Assembly: GCA_946902875.1 (NCBI GenBank)
Contig: OX336338.1
Span: 8,485,971-8,549,970, forward strand
Length of the DNA stretch: 64,000 nt
Direction of reading: 5' to 3'
DNA from: Nematopogon swammerdamellus
Taxonomy: Eukaryota; Arthropoda; Insecta; Lepidoptera; Adelidae
Every line of letters starts with the position of its first letter. Within the stretch, counting starts at the first letter, position 1. The notes under the pieces were generated by a model. That model saw only the letters and a program-made list of their open reading frames with translations. It ran no database searches and was not told the origin of the DNA. The position numbers and the translations under genes were made by a program. Below are positions 31,846 to 43,025 of the stretch, piece by piece.

Positions 31846-32211
31846 TTACCTATAGATTTTCTCAAGGGGCGTCGTCCCCGGGATGGTTCCCAGGATGGCG
31901 GCCGCGTTGCCCTTCTGTATCCCCAGACTAACTCGTTGCCGGAGATACGAGAGGCAACACGGGTTTCCATTAGCGGTCGCCATCCTGGAACCCACCTCAA
32001 GGACAAAAGCCTTGGCCTCCTCCGACCACGTCCCAAATGTCTCGACGGTAAGGGCCAAGAACCAGTAGTTGCACCTAATATCTACGTATTTTTTGTGCTT
32101 CCTACTGGCCGCGCGGCTTTCGCCGCCGCACCCACACGCGAGCAGGACAGCTTGATGTTGCTCGCACAGACGGTCCACAGTCCACACAGTCCACACACGT
32201 TGCGCCCCACA
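31846..32211 (-). pseudogene. Transposon-protein C-terminal domain fragment, copy 3
   Basis: The minus-strand frame reads GESRAASRKHKKY, then LALTVETFGTWSEEAKAF, then YLRQRVSLGIQKGNAAAILG and TIPG. It has the same motif order as the fragment at 7027-7425 (KY, ET-G-W-S-EAK, QRVSL-IQ-GNAA). It is open over about 120 residues but has no upstream polymerase. The frame beyond 32211 is inside an unrelated inverted-repeat element. Confidence 0.55.
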
Positions 32212-32212
32212 A

Positions 32213-32606
32213 AGGGTTGCCAGATTTTCGCCATTAAAAAAACGGACAACCAAAAACTCAATTATTAAAGAATTGTATTTATATTTTTAAAGTAAAACAA
32301 ATGAAATGTTAAGAAAGAAAGTTTTATTCATACTTAAGTCACAACACAAACAAGTCATCATAGTACAAACAAATCAATATACCTTTTAGGACCCGCCGCC
32401 CGCCTCCCGTCTGCCCCGCTACCTTCCTTCCCCCAAAGCGTGCGCGTGCCTAGCAATAGCTTATGTATGGCGGGAATAGAAATATTGCAGTATTACCGGG
32501 CGGGAAATTTAAAAACCGCACAAAACCTGGTCATATTTTTTTACCGGGCAGGGGCTTCGAAAACCGGACTGTCCGGGCCAAAACCGGACATCTTGCAACC
32601 CTAGTC
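32213..32606. mobile_element. Possible hAT-like MITE
   Basis: The left end AGGGTTGCCAGATTTTCG and right end, reversed, AGGGTTGCAAGATGTCCG are similar. The CAGGGTTGCCA-type terminus occurs in hAT MITEs of insects. Flanks CCCCACAA and TCCCACAC are similar but not an exact 8-bp duplication. Confidence 0.35.
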
Positions 32607-32885
32607 CCACACCAGAGCGAGAAACATTTAAATGTTTCCGAGATATATATTTATAAAATGTACGCTATCGTCTAATGTAAAAATCTTCTGACGATGGAAA
32701 ACCACCATGCATGACCTACTTCAACGCAGTCGGTCGCACGTATAACGTGCGCGTGCACCGCCGTGCACGTGACTTATCTAGGCGTTGTAATATCGCATTA
32801 GAACGTAATATTGCTTGTGCATTAAGATAAATCACGCGCAGGCGGAAAGGACAGAAATAATATTACCTACATGTTTTATTTAGAA

Positions 32886-33100
32886 CTAGCTGTGCCCGCG
32901 GCTCCGCCCGCTCTCATATTTGACTTCTCTGCTAACCTCATAAGCCGTTTAGCGTGATAGTAAGTAGCATATAGTTGATGGGAAGAATCAAGCTATCCGT
33001 CGATTTTTTTTTTATTAAAATCGGTTCAGTGGTTCTCCAGTTATAAGCGTACAGACAGATAGAAAGCAGACGTTGGGTTTTATCAAAAGGTAAGGAAAAG
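32886..33100 (-). mobile_element. Helitron 3' end fragment
   Basis: CTAGCTGTGCCCGCGGCTCC at 32887 is the reverse complement of a Helitron terminus (GGAGCCGCGGGCACAGCTAG) followed by T on that strand. The body continues with CGGTTCAGTGGTTCTCCAG and TACAGACAGATAGAAAGCAG. The 5' end was not found. Confidence 0.55.
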
Positions 33101-33474
33101 GAAAGTACTAAAATCGTACATAGAATTCTTACATAATAAATAGGTTAGGTTAGGTTAGTAGGTATGTGTGATTGGTTGCATAATATTCCCTAACAGGCTC
33201 TCTGGGTACGTTCCCGTATCGGGCATGGTCGTGCCAGCAGTGTGTTTCTTCTAAATACTTGTCAAGCCTATTTTTGAATATGTTTGTGGTGGGTACTTCA
33301 ATAACTTCCTCTTTATTAATAAATTAATAAAGCGGAAGAGAATAAATATATTGATTTATCGTGACATTATTACCTAATCTTGTATTGTATTCGTTTAAAT
33401 GTTCTTTTTTTTAGTTGTTCGTTTAAGTTTCTGTGTTTTAGTAGCACGCGACATAGTCGAAATAATATTTATTT

Positions 33475-33977
33475 CCTACGAATAGGAACATCCACCACAT
33501 GTGCTCCATATACAAGAATTTATGTAAACATTTTCAGTACTCTTGCGGGACATACATTTATTTTCTATAAATAAGGTCTTTCATTAGTAGGTAACTTAAC
33601 GCTAAGGGCTGTATGTGTATCAGATACTGATCACGTTCCCATACCCATTTATTTTTTTACGATATAAAAAACCTACCCATGCTATGAAATAATTGTTCAA
33701 TAAACTATTATTTTAGTAGGATGGCTAGGCATTTGATATCCGAAAAAATAAATTGGTATGGGGAACTTGATCGGTATCTGATACACATACATACACCCCT
33801 TCGCGTAAAGTTACCTACTAATGAAATACCTTATTTATAGAAAATAAATGTATGTCTCGCAAGAGTACTGAAAATGTTTACATAAATTCTTTGTATGTGG
33901 TGCACATGTGGTGAATGTTCCTTAGCGTAACATACACCCCTTCGCGTAAAGTTACCTACTAATGAAATATATTGTAA
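33475..33977. repeat. Foldback element with about 185-bp arms and a third partial arm
   Basis: Left arm 33475-33660 and right arm 33742-33930 are near-identical reverse complements (AATTTATGTAAACATTTTCA, ATTAGTAGGTAACTT, GTATCAGATAC). From 33931 to 33977 the first part of the right arm is repeated in direct orientation (ACACCCCTTCGCGTAAAGTT). The spacer is about 80 bp. Confidence 0.75.
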
Positions 33978-34556
33978 GGAAGAAGAGCGCCGCACCTAGA
34001 TGATGGCCGCCAGTTGGTTAAAAATATACTCGTTATGTAAAGATTTAAAAATGTATTACGTAGCTAATATAAATTATTTGTATGCACTCTGCTATATATT
34101 CAGCGTATATACATATAGGTAAGAGTATAAACTTAGTAGGTTTCTGCTATATCGCAAAGACGATATGCAGCCGATTTTCCAAGCCAACGCTCTCGCAGAG
34201 TATCAATAACATATTGAACCGCTCTTGGGAGGTGGAGCGGAGACGGCAAGGCTGCGGAGGCGACGGCGGCGCGGCGGCGCGGCATCGTATCTACAGAATC
34301 AATTTCAGATGGTTCGTATTGGGTGTGCAATCTTCAGAAGAGAGCATTCTCTGTACGAAAATTACATACATATATATCCGACAAAGGGTGGGGGCATCTT
34401 CATTATGAGGTGCAAATTATGAGTGGCCCATTAGGGAAGATCATTTTTTTGTTCGTGTCTTCGGTTGTTTTACATTTATAATAATGAGTAAATAAAAAAA
34501 AAATCGTTATACTTATAGGAATCTACTTACTTAAACGTACAATACGCGAGTAAACC
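33978..34556. other. No recognised feature; small GC-rich patch
   Basis: A GGCGACGGCGGCGCGGCGGC patch at about 34258-34280 stands out. Translated frames across it are low-complexity. Confidence 0.4.
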
Positions 34557-34864
34557 AAGTAAGTACAACAAGTAAGTACAGTAAGTAAGTACATCAAGTA
34601 AGTACACTAAGCAATTATACTAAGTAATTACGCCAAGTAAGTACACTAAGCAATTACACTAAGTAATTACACCAAGTAAGTACAGTAAGCAATTACAATA
34701 AGTAATTACACCAAGTAAGTACAGTAAGTAAGTAGACCGAGTAAGTACACTAAGTAATTTACCAAGTAAGTACAGCAAGCAATTACACTAAGTAATTACA
34801 CCAAGTAAGTATACCAAGTAAGTACACCAAGTAAGTACACCACGTAAGTACACCAATTAAGTAC
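34557..34864 (+). repeat. Minisatellite with 13-bp unit and 39-bp higher-order period
   Basis: About 23 units of AAGTAAGTACACC and variants. In the middle the variants alternate as AAGTAAGTACACT, AAGCAATTACACT, AAGTAATTACACC, giving a 39-bp trimer repeated about three to four times. The ends are more uniform. Confidence 0.85.
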
Positions 34865-35724
34865 CTACACCAACATCGAAATGGATTTGTTCTCTAGAAT
34901 GTTCAATATTAGTCTTTTGAGCACATGCTAACCACTAACTTTGACGATACATAGATACTGAATTATTATATCAAATGTGGTAATGTTTATGACGAGAGAT
35001 TTCAAAATATACGCTTGATAAAAATCAATAGTTAGGAATTCTAACTTGACCACTTTTCAAGCTAGTTCTACTAGGTTATCAGCGTTTCAATCACTTTGTC
35101 AAATATAATTACTTGACCAAATGTAATGTGGACCAATAACAGTTGAATAAATTTTTTTTTATTAAAAACAAAAAAAGAACCGACTACGAAAAACATAACT
35201 GAAACGCATTTGAGTGTACTGATTTGATTTGAGGCAGCGCTCTTGTTTCAATAGGTGTATGCCAAGATGCGGTCCACTATATTCATCTATGTATACTTAT
35301 AGACACTCCGAGACATCGTCAGGGCATCGTCTTTGTGCGCGCACACGGACGATATTTGATTCAGTTTCCGTTCAGGGATTTACTGAGTAAGTAAACGAAT
35401 ATCGAATAGTTTGGCCGGATCGTCTTTTTTCCCGGCCAGCCTTAATGGGCTTAGCCTCAATGTTTTGTATGGACGTGGATTCATACTATATAGTCCAAGA
35501 CAATATACGTTGGCTTTCAATGGCTGAAATTTAATTATTGCTATAATTTTTTTCTTGAAATGAAATATTTCTCTCTCTGTACAACGCAACGTCTGGCTGT
35601 TTATTTCGAAAACTAAGTTAAAGTGCTTTCTGCTAAATTCGCATTAGTAGGTTCATAAGACATAATTATATATTATTTATTACTGCCCACATATCTTCCC
35701 CCAAGTACAATATCGGGTACTTCA
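34865..35724. other. No recognised feature
   Basis: AT-rich; a few frames on the minus strand (for example 35380-35589) show no motif. Nothing is supported as a gene. Confidence 0.4.
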
Positions 35725-35835
35725 AGAGAGGCGTGAATAGGTACCTGTCAGTATGGTATGGCATTCGCAATCCCCGCGTGCGACTGGATGTCCATGGGCG
35801 TCGTTAGACACCTTATGGGTGGCTCGGCGCCATAT
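35725..35835 (+). repeat. Family F repeat
   Basis: TTCAAGAGAGGCGTGAATAG, GGCATTCGCAATCCCCGCG and GGGCGTCGTTAGACACCTTA; the same order is found at 40146-40275. Confidence 0.6.
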
Positions 35836-36025
35836 ATGTATATACCTTATCCTAACAAATAAATATAACAATCTTTAACGATCGACGGACGCACCATTAT
35901 CGATTCCATGTTCGACTATAAGTTAAAAACTACTCAATCAATTCACATGGAGTCATCACTGACGTTCTCTGGCACACCTAAGTATTGTAATACATTTTGC
36001 CTCAAACCGAAGCCGCAGGAAACAC

Positions 36026-36430
36026 TTTTTTTTTTATGTAATCCGGTATGTGTTGCTGAGTCGGAGGGGACAAAGCGCATGCTCCGACCAGCCAATATCA
36101 CCTCCGAGAAGGTAGGTGCCACACCGGAGACTTCCCTGGATTGATGGCTATACTGGACTTGACGAGAACACAGCCGAGCCTGCTATGCGGCCATCTTACA
36201 TCCAGCACGGTGGTACCAACCCAGTCGGCTACAATTTGAGCCTAGCACCTAGTAAGGGGCGAGGAAAGGGACCTACAGTTTTACACCGGTTCCGAACGGT
36301 GAAGCAGCAGGTGTAGGTATGCACGTAAATTTTTTCGTCAGAAAAACTCATTGGCACACGCCGACGGGATTCGAACCTCGGACCTGTCGCACGAGAAGCC
36401 GATGCCCAAACCACTCGGCCACCCGCCGCT
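36026..36430 (-). mobile_element. SINE family B, full length
   Basis: The head at the right has A box TGGCCGAGTGG (36411-36421) and B box GGTTCGAATCC (36367-36377). The shared core (GGTGGTACCAACCCAGTCGG, GGGACCTACAGTTTTACACC) and T-run tail (36026-36035) are complete. It is 405 bp long and very similar to 17821-18224, so both are good references for the family. Confidence 0.8.
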
Positions 36431-36517
36431 TATAACTAATAAATAGATAAATAATTTTGAAAAAGATTGTTTCCGCTCGCAAAACTAGGTAAGTGAAAAA
36501 TTTAAAATAAATACAAT

Positions 36518-36727
36518 TTATTCCTGAGCTTCTTTCAAATTCCACTCTGCGCGAAACTTGAGGCAGATATATTGCATTGTCGCCACACAAAGTGTCGGTT
36601 TGGGTTGAACATATGCATCCCACGCCCGCTGTTTGCCTCGCTCGGAAAGTGTCGCTTCTGCGAGTATAGTCGAATGAAAGTTTGGATTCGTTTCAGCGAA
36701 CTTTCCAAGTGTTTTCCTTTGAGCCAC
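36518..36727 (-). CDS. Unidentified 69-codon open frame
   Basis: It starts MAQRKTLGKFAETNPNFHST and ends KFRAEWNLKEAQE with a natural stop. Composition looks protein-like, but a second frame over the same DNA is open as well and no motif, splice site or promoter supports it. It could be a transposon relic or chance. Confidence 0.2.
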   Translation of the reverse strand: MAQRKTLGKFAETNPNFHSTILAEATLSERGKQRAWDAYVQPKPTLCVATMQYICLKFRAEWNLKEAQE

Positions 36728-36944
36728 ACCGCTAGCGGGGCGAGTTGAATTCTAATAAAATATCAGTGAAAACACCGACCGACGACCGCCCACTCTATGT
36801 ACGATTTTCCGCATAGGTAGAGATTTGAAGTAGGTAGCAAATGCGCAAGTGTTTTTTTTAAGTTGAAACCCCCATGTCAATTGATTGAGTAGTTCACGAC
36901 TTTATACGCGAACATAGAATTGACGACGGTGGCGCACGCATGTT

Positions 36945-37345
36945 TTTAGGGTTCCGTATCCCGGATACGGTATCCGGTACGGGACCCTATTACTAAGCCT
37001 ACGCCGTCCGTCTGTCCGAGGGCTGTATCTCTTGAACCGTAATAGGTAGCCCGTTGAAAGTTTCACAGAATATATGTTATTATGGCCGATATTACAAGAA
37101 ATAATAAAAATAAGAAAAAGTTAAAAATTCACGGGGCTTCCCATCCCATAGAAGAAACCAAAACGTGTATGCGCTCGCGCCATCTACCGAATAGAGTGTG
37201 AAGCATTTTAACTAATCATGACATTTAACTAATATGAAGCATTTCATAACACGCCATAGATGGCGTGAGTGGCACTAACCATGACATGGCGATACGGAAC
37301 CCTCGGTGCGCGAGTTCGACTCGCACTTGGCCGGTTTTTTTTTAA
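36945..37345 (+). repeat. Family D repeat, most complete variant
   Basis: It starts TTTTAGGGTTCCGTATCCCG and contains CCTACGCCGTCCGTCTGTCC and TCTTGAACCGTAATAGGTAG. It ends ACGGAACCCTCGGTGCGCGA, TCGACTCGCACTTGGCCGGT with a T run. The middle holds a copy of TTAACTAATCATGACATTTA-type short repeats. Confidence 0.65.
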
Positions 37346-37349
37346 TAGA

Positions 37350-37455
37350 TAGCGCGACATGTGGCTTCGTTTCACCTACAAGTAGGTGTCTAACGATGCC
37401 CATAGATATTCTGTCATGCATGGGGATGGCGAATGCCATGCCGGCCTGACAGGAG
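37350..37455 (-). repeat. Family F repeat, inverted
   Basis: GCGCGACATGTGGC, AGGTGTCTAACGATGCCCAT and GGCGAATGCCATGCCGGCCT form the reverse complement of the copy at 40146-40275. Confidence 0.6.
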
Positions 37456-37710
37456 CCTTTTCACACCCCTTTTGGAAACCCCTAGGCTGTACTTGGGAGG
37501 AAATAGATAGGCATGTCGTTACAGATTTTCCGCTTTAATAGTTAGAATGTGAATAACATATTTGGAGTTTGTTTTATTGCCGTTTAATTAGATATTATTT
37601 ATATAATAACGACAGAATATATAGGTATTCGTGAAATATGTGAAAATTGGCTTCCGGAAAATATTTTTCCCTACTCCTATACAATCCACTAATAGGTATA
37701 CATACATACA

Positions 37711-37870
37711 CAGCAGCCTCGGTTGTGTTCTTCTCTAGTCCATTACAGCCAGCAATCCTAACGGAAGTCTCAGGTATGGCACCTACCTTCTCGGAGGTGA
37801 TATTGGCTGGTCGGAGCATGTGCTCTGGCCCCTCCGACTCAGCCACCCATACCGGATTACATAAAAAAAA
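37711..37870 (+). mobile_element. SINE family B, 3' fragment with A-tail
   Basis: CAGCCTCGGTTGTGTTCTTC through CCCATACCGGATTACATAAA with an A run at about 37863-37870. Head and core are missing. Confidence 0.7.
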
Positions 37871-37929
37871 TACGCTCCATACAAAAATGCGTTGCAAATT
37901 GATACAAGCAAGATGACGACACGCCTTCT

Positions 37930-38095
37930 TAGGGTTGCGTACGGAACCCTATACTAAGCCTACGCCGCCGTCTGGTCGTCCGTCTGTCCTATCTTTAAAG
38001 GGTGTATTTTGATCTTTTGAACTGTAATAGGTAACCGGTTGAATTTTTTTCAGAATATGTCTTATTATGACGTTATATCCGTCATTGATTTATTT
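37930..38095 (+). repeat. Family D fragment
   Basis: TAGGGTTGCGTACGGAACCC, CTAAGCCTACGCCGCCGTCT and TGAACTGTAATAGGTAACCG. Confidence 0.55.
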
Positions 38096-38151
38096 ATAAA
38101 TAAGTAAAATAAATAAATACACCACGGATATCAAAACAACAACAAAATAAA

Positions 38152-38169
38152 GGGGGGGGGGGGGGGGGG
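38152..38169 (+). repeat. Poly-G tract, 18 G
   Basis: An uninterrupted run of 18 G followed by CTTTATTTTTT. It may be a sequencing-length-uncertain homopolymer. Confidence 0.9.
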
Positions 38170-38242
38170 CTTTATTTTTTACAAGAAATGTTTCATGCTA
38201 TATAACATCCTATTACTTTATGTGAGCTAAACTTATAAACCT

Positions 38243-38450
38243 ATTTTTTTATGTAAACTGACACGGTTGGTTACATCACCTACAGCATCCATTATGTCAG
38301 CCCATAAGACCGGGAGAACTAAGTGTCATGTAAGTGCTTCCCTTCATTTCATGTCGGCTACACTGAACTGGACGGAAAACACGAAATTTTCGCCGTTTCG
38401 ACCGACATTTCGTTCAGTGCGGTGGTACCAACCCGGCCGGGATAAACCCT
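38243..38450 (-). mobile_element. SINE family A, tail and core
   Basis: From TTTTTTTATGTAAACTGACA to the core block GGTGGTACCAACCCGGCCGG, then truncated before the head. Confidence 0.65.
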
Positions 38451-38981
38451 TTTTATACATATACATATCATTTTCTTTCTCTGACATGGCTCTAACAATT
38501 TAGATGAAAATTTGTATTTAGATAATTCTTAATACACAGTACTTCTATATCATGTGCGCCAAGCTGATTCATCTATTCTGACTTCACATGAACGTGAAAA
38601 TGTTTGTGCGAGTTCTAAATACTTTACGCTTGTGATAAATGAAAGTTTACACGGAATTCAATACAAGTCCGTCGTCGTTCGTGTCCCAAATCGCAGCCGC
38701 TACGGGTTAACTCGTCCATACAATAAATTGGAATCAATCAGTTTAATGAGCGGCACTTGGAATTGATTCGTCCGTACCGAAACGGTTACTGCGAACGAAC
38801 GCTTAATTGGAAATGATCTAATCATTTTATGGCCGATGTAAAATACCTACAGAATATTAATTTATTTAATTTGATGGTGGCTTCCGCGTTTTCCCGATAG
38901 ATAGGATAAGATTAAAGGTTCAAATGGTTCAAACAGTGAAAATATAATATCAAAATAGAGAATCAATTACCGAAACCATTT

Positions 38982-39327
38982 GTCAGTCTCGGTAGCTCAG
39001 CAGCGGTGCGATCGATCGACCGCCGCCGTTCGTAATCACCTAAGCACACATAGGCGCGGTTGAAACTTGAAAGGCTGACTGTGGTTCAGATTTCATATGA
39101 AACTGTAGGTCCCTTCGATTCCTCTGCGATATTACTAGGTGGTAGGTTTTAATCCGCCCGAGTTGATACCACTGAATGAGAATGGGTCAGAACACCACGA
39201 GATCGAACGATCGAAGCGGCTATGTAATCAGTTCAAAGACAAAATGGTAGCACCGACATGGAACCTATGTAACCAAGGTGTTATTGGCTGACATCACGGA
39301 TGTTTAGGTGTCAGTCTCCATAAAAAA
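38982..39327 (+). mobile_element. SINE family A, diverged but complete copy
   Basis: It runs from GTCAGTCTCGGTAGCTCAG to GTCAGTCTCCATAAAAAA (346 bp). It has a perfect A box, TAGCTCAGCAG (38993-39003). The 5S-like segment aligns without gaps over 42 nt to the copy at 152-536 (CTAAGCAC, GCGGTTGAAACTTG and GGCTGAC positions conserved). The core block ACTGTAGGTCCCTTCGATTC and the 3' dyad are present. Divergence with the promoter skeleton kept suggests an older lineage. Confidence 0.7.
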
Positions 39328-39892
39328 TCGACGGACTGGCGCACTGATTTCTGCACCACCACGAGATTTCTCGATTTTTATTATTTGTTGTTTTTTTTTT
39401 TCAGAGTCTGCACTATAATCAAACCAAGTTTGACGCTTGCATGTGTAACCGTTTTTACGACAGAGTTTTTTTTAGGTTAGATTAGATTAGAGATATTTTT
39501 ATTATTTTGTTGGCTTCAAAACAGATTCACCGATGCCCAAAAACAAACTTTCAGATCCTACCGTTCCAAAATGTTATCGTATGCATGACAACACAAAACG
39601 ACCTGCATACTCCATCTATCACACGTCACCACCGACAATCAGCCAATCAGGACGCCCAATATCCCTCGCCTACGTTTATCGCTTTCAGGAATAATAGCCC
39701 AGTTAACGCCTTAGAGCTTGCGCTTAAACTAGAATTGTCAAGCAAAAGCATCATTTTAGGGTTCCGTAGCCAGCGACGACTCCGTCGTTTAAACTTATAG
39801 TAAATTAAAAAATACACAAATTATAGGTACATCTTCTCTTCTTATATTTCGACTTACATATAAGTATGCGTCAGAGAACAAAGAATAAAGTT

Positions 39893-39972
39893 ACATACAT
39901 ACATATATATACATAGCGTCACGCCTGTTTGTTTCCCGGTGGGGTAGGCAGAGACAACGGATCTCTACGTGC
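39893..39972 (-). mobile_element. RTE-like LINE 3' end with TATG tail
   Basis: ACATACATACATATATATAC followed by GCGTCACGCCTGTTTG and GGGGTAGGCAGAGACAACGG: the 3' end of the LINE inserted at 56590-57014. Confidence 0.55.
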
Positions 39973-40135
39973 TCACAGCTCGGGCCACCGATGACGACGT
40001 AGCGTTATGATTTAAAGCCTAAAACCATCTTGAAGAAGTGACAGAATGTAATAGTGAAAACCGTATGTAAATCTTTAAAGTAGTTCTCTAGTTACAAGGA
40101 TATTCATATATTGACACTAATGGCAAATTGACAAT
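39973..40135 (-). repeat. Fragment shared with the Helitron-like sequence at 55326-55488
   Basis: GTGCTCACAGCTCGGGCCAC, CGTAGCGTTATGATTTAAAG and GAAAACCGTATGTAAATC parallel the order at 55370-55470. Confidence 0.5.
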
Positions 40136-40145
40136 AACTTATTCG

Positions 40146-40275
40146 GGTCCTTCAAGAGAGGCGTGAATTGGCACATGTCAGGCCGGCATGACATTCGCAG
40201 CCCCGCGTGCGACCAAATGTCCATGGGCGTCGCTAGACACTTTATGGGTGGCTCGGCTCCACATGTCGCGCTTAA
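40146..40275 (+). repeat. Family F repeat
   Basis: CCTTCAAGAGAGGCGTGAAT, GCATGACATTCGCAGCCCCG, GGGCGTCGCTAGACAC and TGTCGCGCTTA. Confidence 0.65.
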
Positions 40276-40356
40276 TATAAAAAAAATTACGTACGTTACA
40301 AGGCCGAAGTAACCTAGCTACTGAACCTCGTGTCTGATGAAATAATTTTTATTTTA

Positions 40357-40538
40357 TTTTATGGAAACTGACACGGTTGGCTACATCACCTACAACATCC
40401 GTGATGTCAGCCCATAATACCGGGTGAACTAGGTGCCATGTCAGTGCTTCCGTTCGGGCGTGCCGGCTACACTGAACTGAACGGAAAACACAAACTATTT
40501 ACATAGCCGTTTCGACCGACCTTTCATTCATTGCGGTC
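40357..40538 (-). mobile_element. SINE family A, tail half
   Basis: TTTATGGAAACTGACACGGT through GTTTCGACCGACCTTTCATT; truncated before the core. Confidence 0.7.
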
Positions 40539-41117
40539 AACATTATATATTTGATTTGAATTGATTAACACGAGATAATATATATATGGAGTAAACGAGA
40601 GCCACGAAGCGTGGGCGCCATAGCTAAAGGCCTTCATCTGGACCAGATACCGTCATATAATTCTAAGTGTCAAGTATACTGTAGGTACACCAGCTGATTC
40701 CTTCTGTGTTCTATGCGCTCTGTTCTGGAATAGTCTGCGGCACAATGGAGGAGATTTCATATGCAAATCGGGCGTTCGCTGTATCGCCCGTTCGAGCACA
40801 GATTGACCGGAATCTGGCAAAATGTAATCAAAGACCCCGCTCTCCGACGTTTGCCGTTAAACGTAGAGTGTTTTTTATTGATTTACAGTTTTTTTGTTAT
40901 TATGCTCCTGGGGCACAGAAAAAATATTGCCTACGGCGGAGGCGGCGAAGCCAGAAGGTATATTGATGTATTTACATATTCTTTATTGACTTTAAATGTA
41001 CTTCGTATTCAATTTAATTTTAGTTGTATTTATTTTTTTATTTATTGTTATGGTATGTTTGTTTAGTTTTTGATATTGAAGTTACTCACGTTAAATTTAA
41101 AGAACACGGACAAAATA
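40539..41117. other. No supported gene
   Basis: Open frames at 40706-40966 and 40761-41066 overlap in different frames and lack motifs. Nothing else was recognised. Confidence 0.4.
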
Positions 41118-41404
41118 GTATGCATACATACATATCACTCGCTGCATCCCGACAATCAGGGTAAGCAAGTAATCGGTGTTGTGCTGCAAGAACTCTGGTA
41201 AATTACAGCACAACACCGACCACCACATTTAGCAAAGTATTAGGACAAGACAACTATCAAGCAGCAATAGCATGACTCGGTGAAAGAACGGCGTCAAGCC
41301 TAAATAAGCACGGCATCTTGTCCTTATCCCTTAGTCCCCTCTTACGACATGCATGGGGAGAGATGCAGTGGCGCTATTCTTTATAAGTACCGGCCCAACA
41401 CGGT
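41118..41404 (-). repeat. Family C repeat
   Basis: CATACATACATATCACTCGC, the GGTGTTGTGCTG dyad, CTCTTACGACATGCATGGGG and GGCCCAACACGGTA. Slightly shorter than 1179-1513. Confidence 0.65.
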
Positions 41405-41499
41405 ACTATCTAAAATAGACAAAACGATATATAAAAAAATTTAAAGTGATTTTATTTAACAAATAAAACGTGAAAGTTTGAAAGAATGATGAATGTACA

Positions 41500-41632
41500 C
41501 ATACATTCCACAAGATGTATCGCGACAATCGGGGTACCTAAGCTGAGTATTCGATGTTGTGCTGCAAGGGCTCTGGTAAATTACAGCATAACGCCGACCA
41601 CCATGTTTTGCAAAGTATTCAGGCAAGATAAC
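41500..41632 (-). repeat. Family C fragment
   Basis: ATCGCGACAATCGGGGTACC and the GATGTTGTGCTG...CAGCATAACGCC dyad, then GCAAAGTATTCAGGCAAGAT. Confidence 0.6.
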
Positions 41633-42375
41633 ATTTTTATCACATGTGCCTATGCAATCATAAATGAGAAATAACAAATAAAGAATTAAAACATTATGAA
41701 ACGTTGATTGTTGTAAACATATTTGAAATTAAATAACAGAAGTTTATGTTAGTTTTATTTATAAATCGACGCCAAATATTTACAGCGTTCCGCACTGTCT
41801 ACCTATTTATCAGGGAGGTTAGGTAAACTGATTGTATTGTTTTGGCCTGCGTAAGCCTAAAATCATGTTATGAGATATTCAATATTATTTTAGCTCTATC
41901 TCGGTCTTATACTCTATTCGGGGAAGACGAAGAAAGAGCCAATTATTTAGAGATTGAAAATATTTTCTCGTGCTCCTGGAGGCGGGGGCGGTTCCACCCC
42001 CATTCGAAGCCATCCCCTGTCGGGACATAGGATAAGATATAGATATATATATTTATGATAAGAAGTAATAATATCTGTGAAACAAAGGTTGAAAAGAATG
42101 AAATCTTTATATTCGTATGAACGCTCTTGGCAAAATTAATTGCCATGCCTGTAGGTACATACTTACTTTGATTTTATATACCGTTTGTACTTCTATTGTA
42201 TATCCTCTTCGAGGTATCCCTCGGCTTATACGTCTGTAAAGATGTCATATAAAAAAAAATTTATGAACATTTTATGGAACCGAACTACAAAAAAAGACGA
42301 AGGAAACAATGAATGTTAGTCTCAAAGAAAAATAGAAAATGCTGTAGTCGGGCAAGTCAGACATTACACCATTAT

Positions 42376-42464
42376 TAACCGACTTTTAAAAAAAAGGAGG
42401 TTATAATTTTTTTTTTTATGGAAACTGACGCGGTTGGCTACATCACCTACAACATCCGTGATGT
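42376..42464 (-). mobile_element. SINE family A tail inserted in an 'ACCGACTT' repeat
   Basis: AACCGACTTTTAAAAAAAAG gives way to a T run (42407-42418) and ATGGAAACTGACGCGG through CATCCGTGATGTC, where the SINE stops. Confidence 0.6.
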
Positions 42465-42959
42465 CCGTGAAGGTTCACGAGGACACGGGCCTCGTATCGC
42501 ACACGAGCCATTTTTCCACTTTACCGTTTTCGTGCTCACGCTGCGATCATCTTTGATTGGGAGCTTACCTGCAACAAAAGGATTTATGTGTGCAATATTG
42601 AATATTATTTAAAATCGATGGATACAATAATATTATAGTAGGTTTTGATTTGGGAAACATGTAATTGACCATAATGTATGTGTAGAAATAATGTACGTGG
42701 AAAATATTATTCTGAATAGTTTCAAAATATTTATTTGCCTATTGAATTTTCTTCATTAGGCAAATAAAATAAAAAAATTATTCACGCCACATTATATGAT
42801 TAATTCATTGCCATTTTTCCGTGTCAGTTATTCTAAACATAAGCTAGATAATTTCAGAAACAAGGTTATTACTATTATCTAAATAAAATTAAACAAAATT
42901 AAAATAGTTTATGATAGATCAAAACGTTTGACAGAAACAAACCATGTGTAATTTATATC
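42465..42959. other. No recognised feature
   Basis: AT-rich intergenic or intronic sequence. Confidence 0.4.
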
Positions 42960-43025
42960 AGGGGCAAAGGCAGACTTATCCCTTATTTGGATTTCTCGCA
43001 GTCAACCTTTAGACGTTTGTAAACA
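42960..43025 (-). mobile_element. LINE 3' end (AAAGGTTGACTG type)
   Basis: GGCAAAGGCAGACTTATCCC and CGCAGTCAACCTTTAGACG are the reverse complement of the tail found at 48852-48985 and 56192-56325. Confidence 0.55.

Noticed and set aside
33141..33162. TTAGG-like telomeric repeat (TAGGTTAGGTTAGGTTAG)
   Set aside because: Only about three and a half units, in a low-complexity setting. Too short to claim an interstitial telomere or a telomeric retrotransposon site.
39507..39800. 97-codon open frame
   Set aside because: No recognisable motif, no splice or promoter signal, and its end enters a GGGTTCCGTA repeat.
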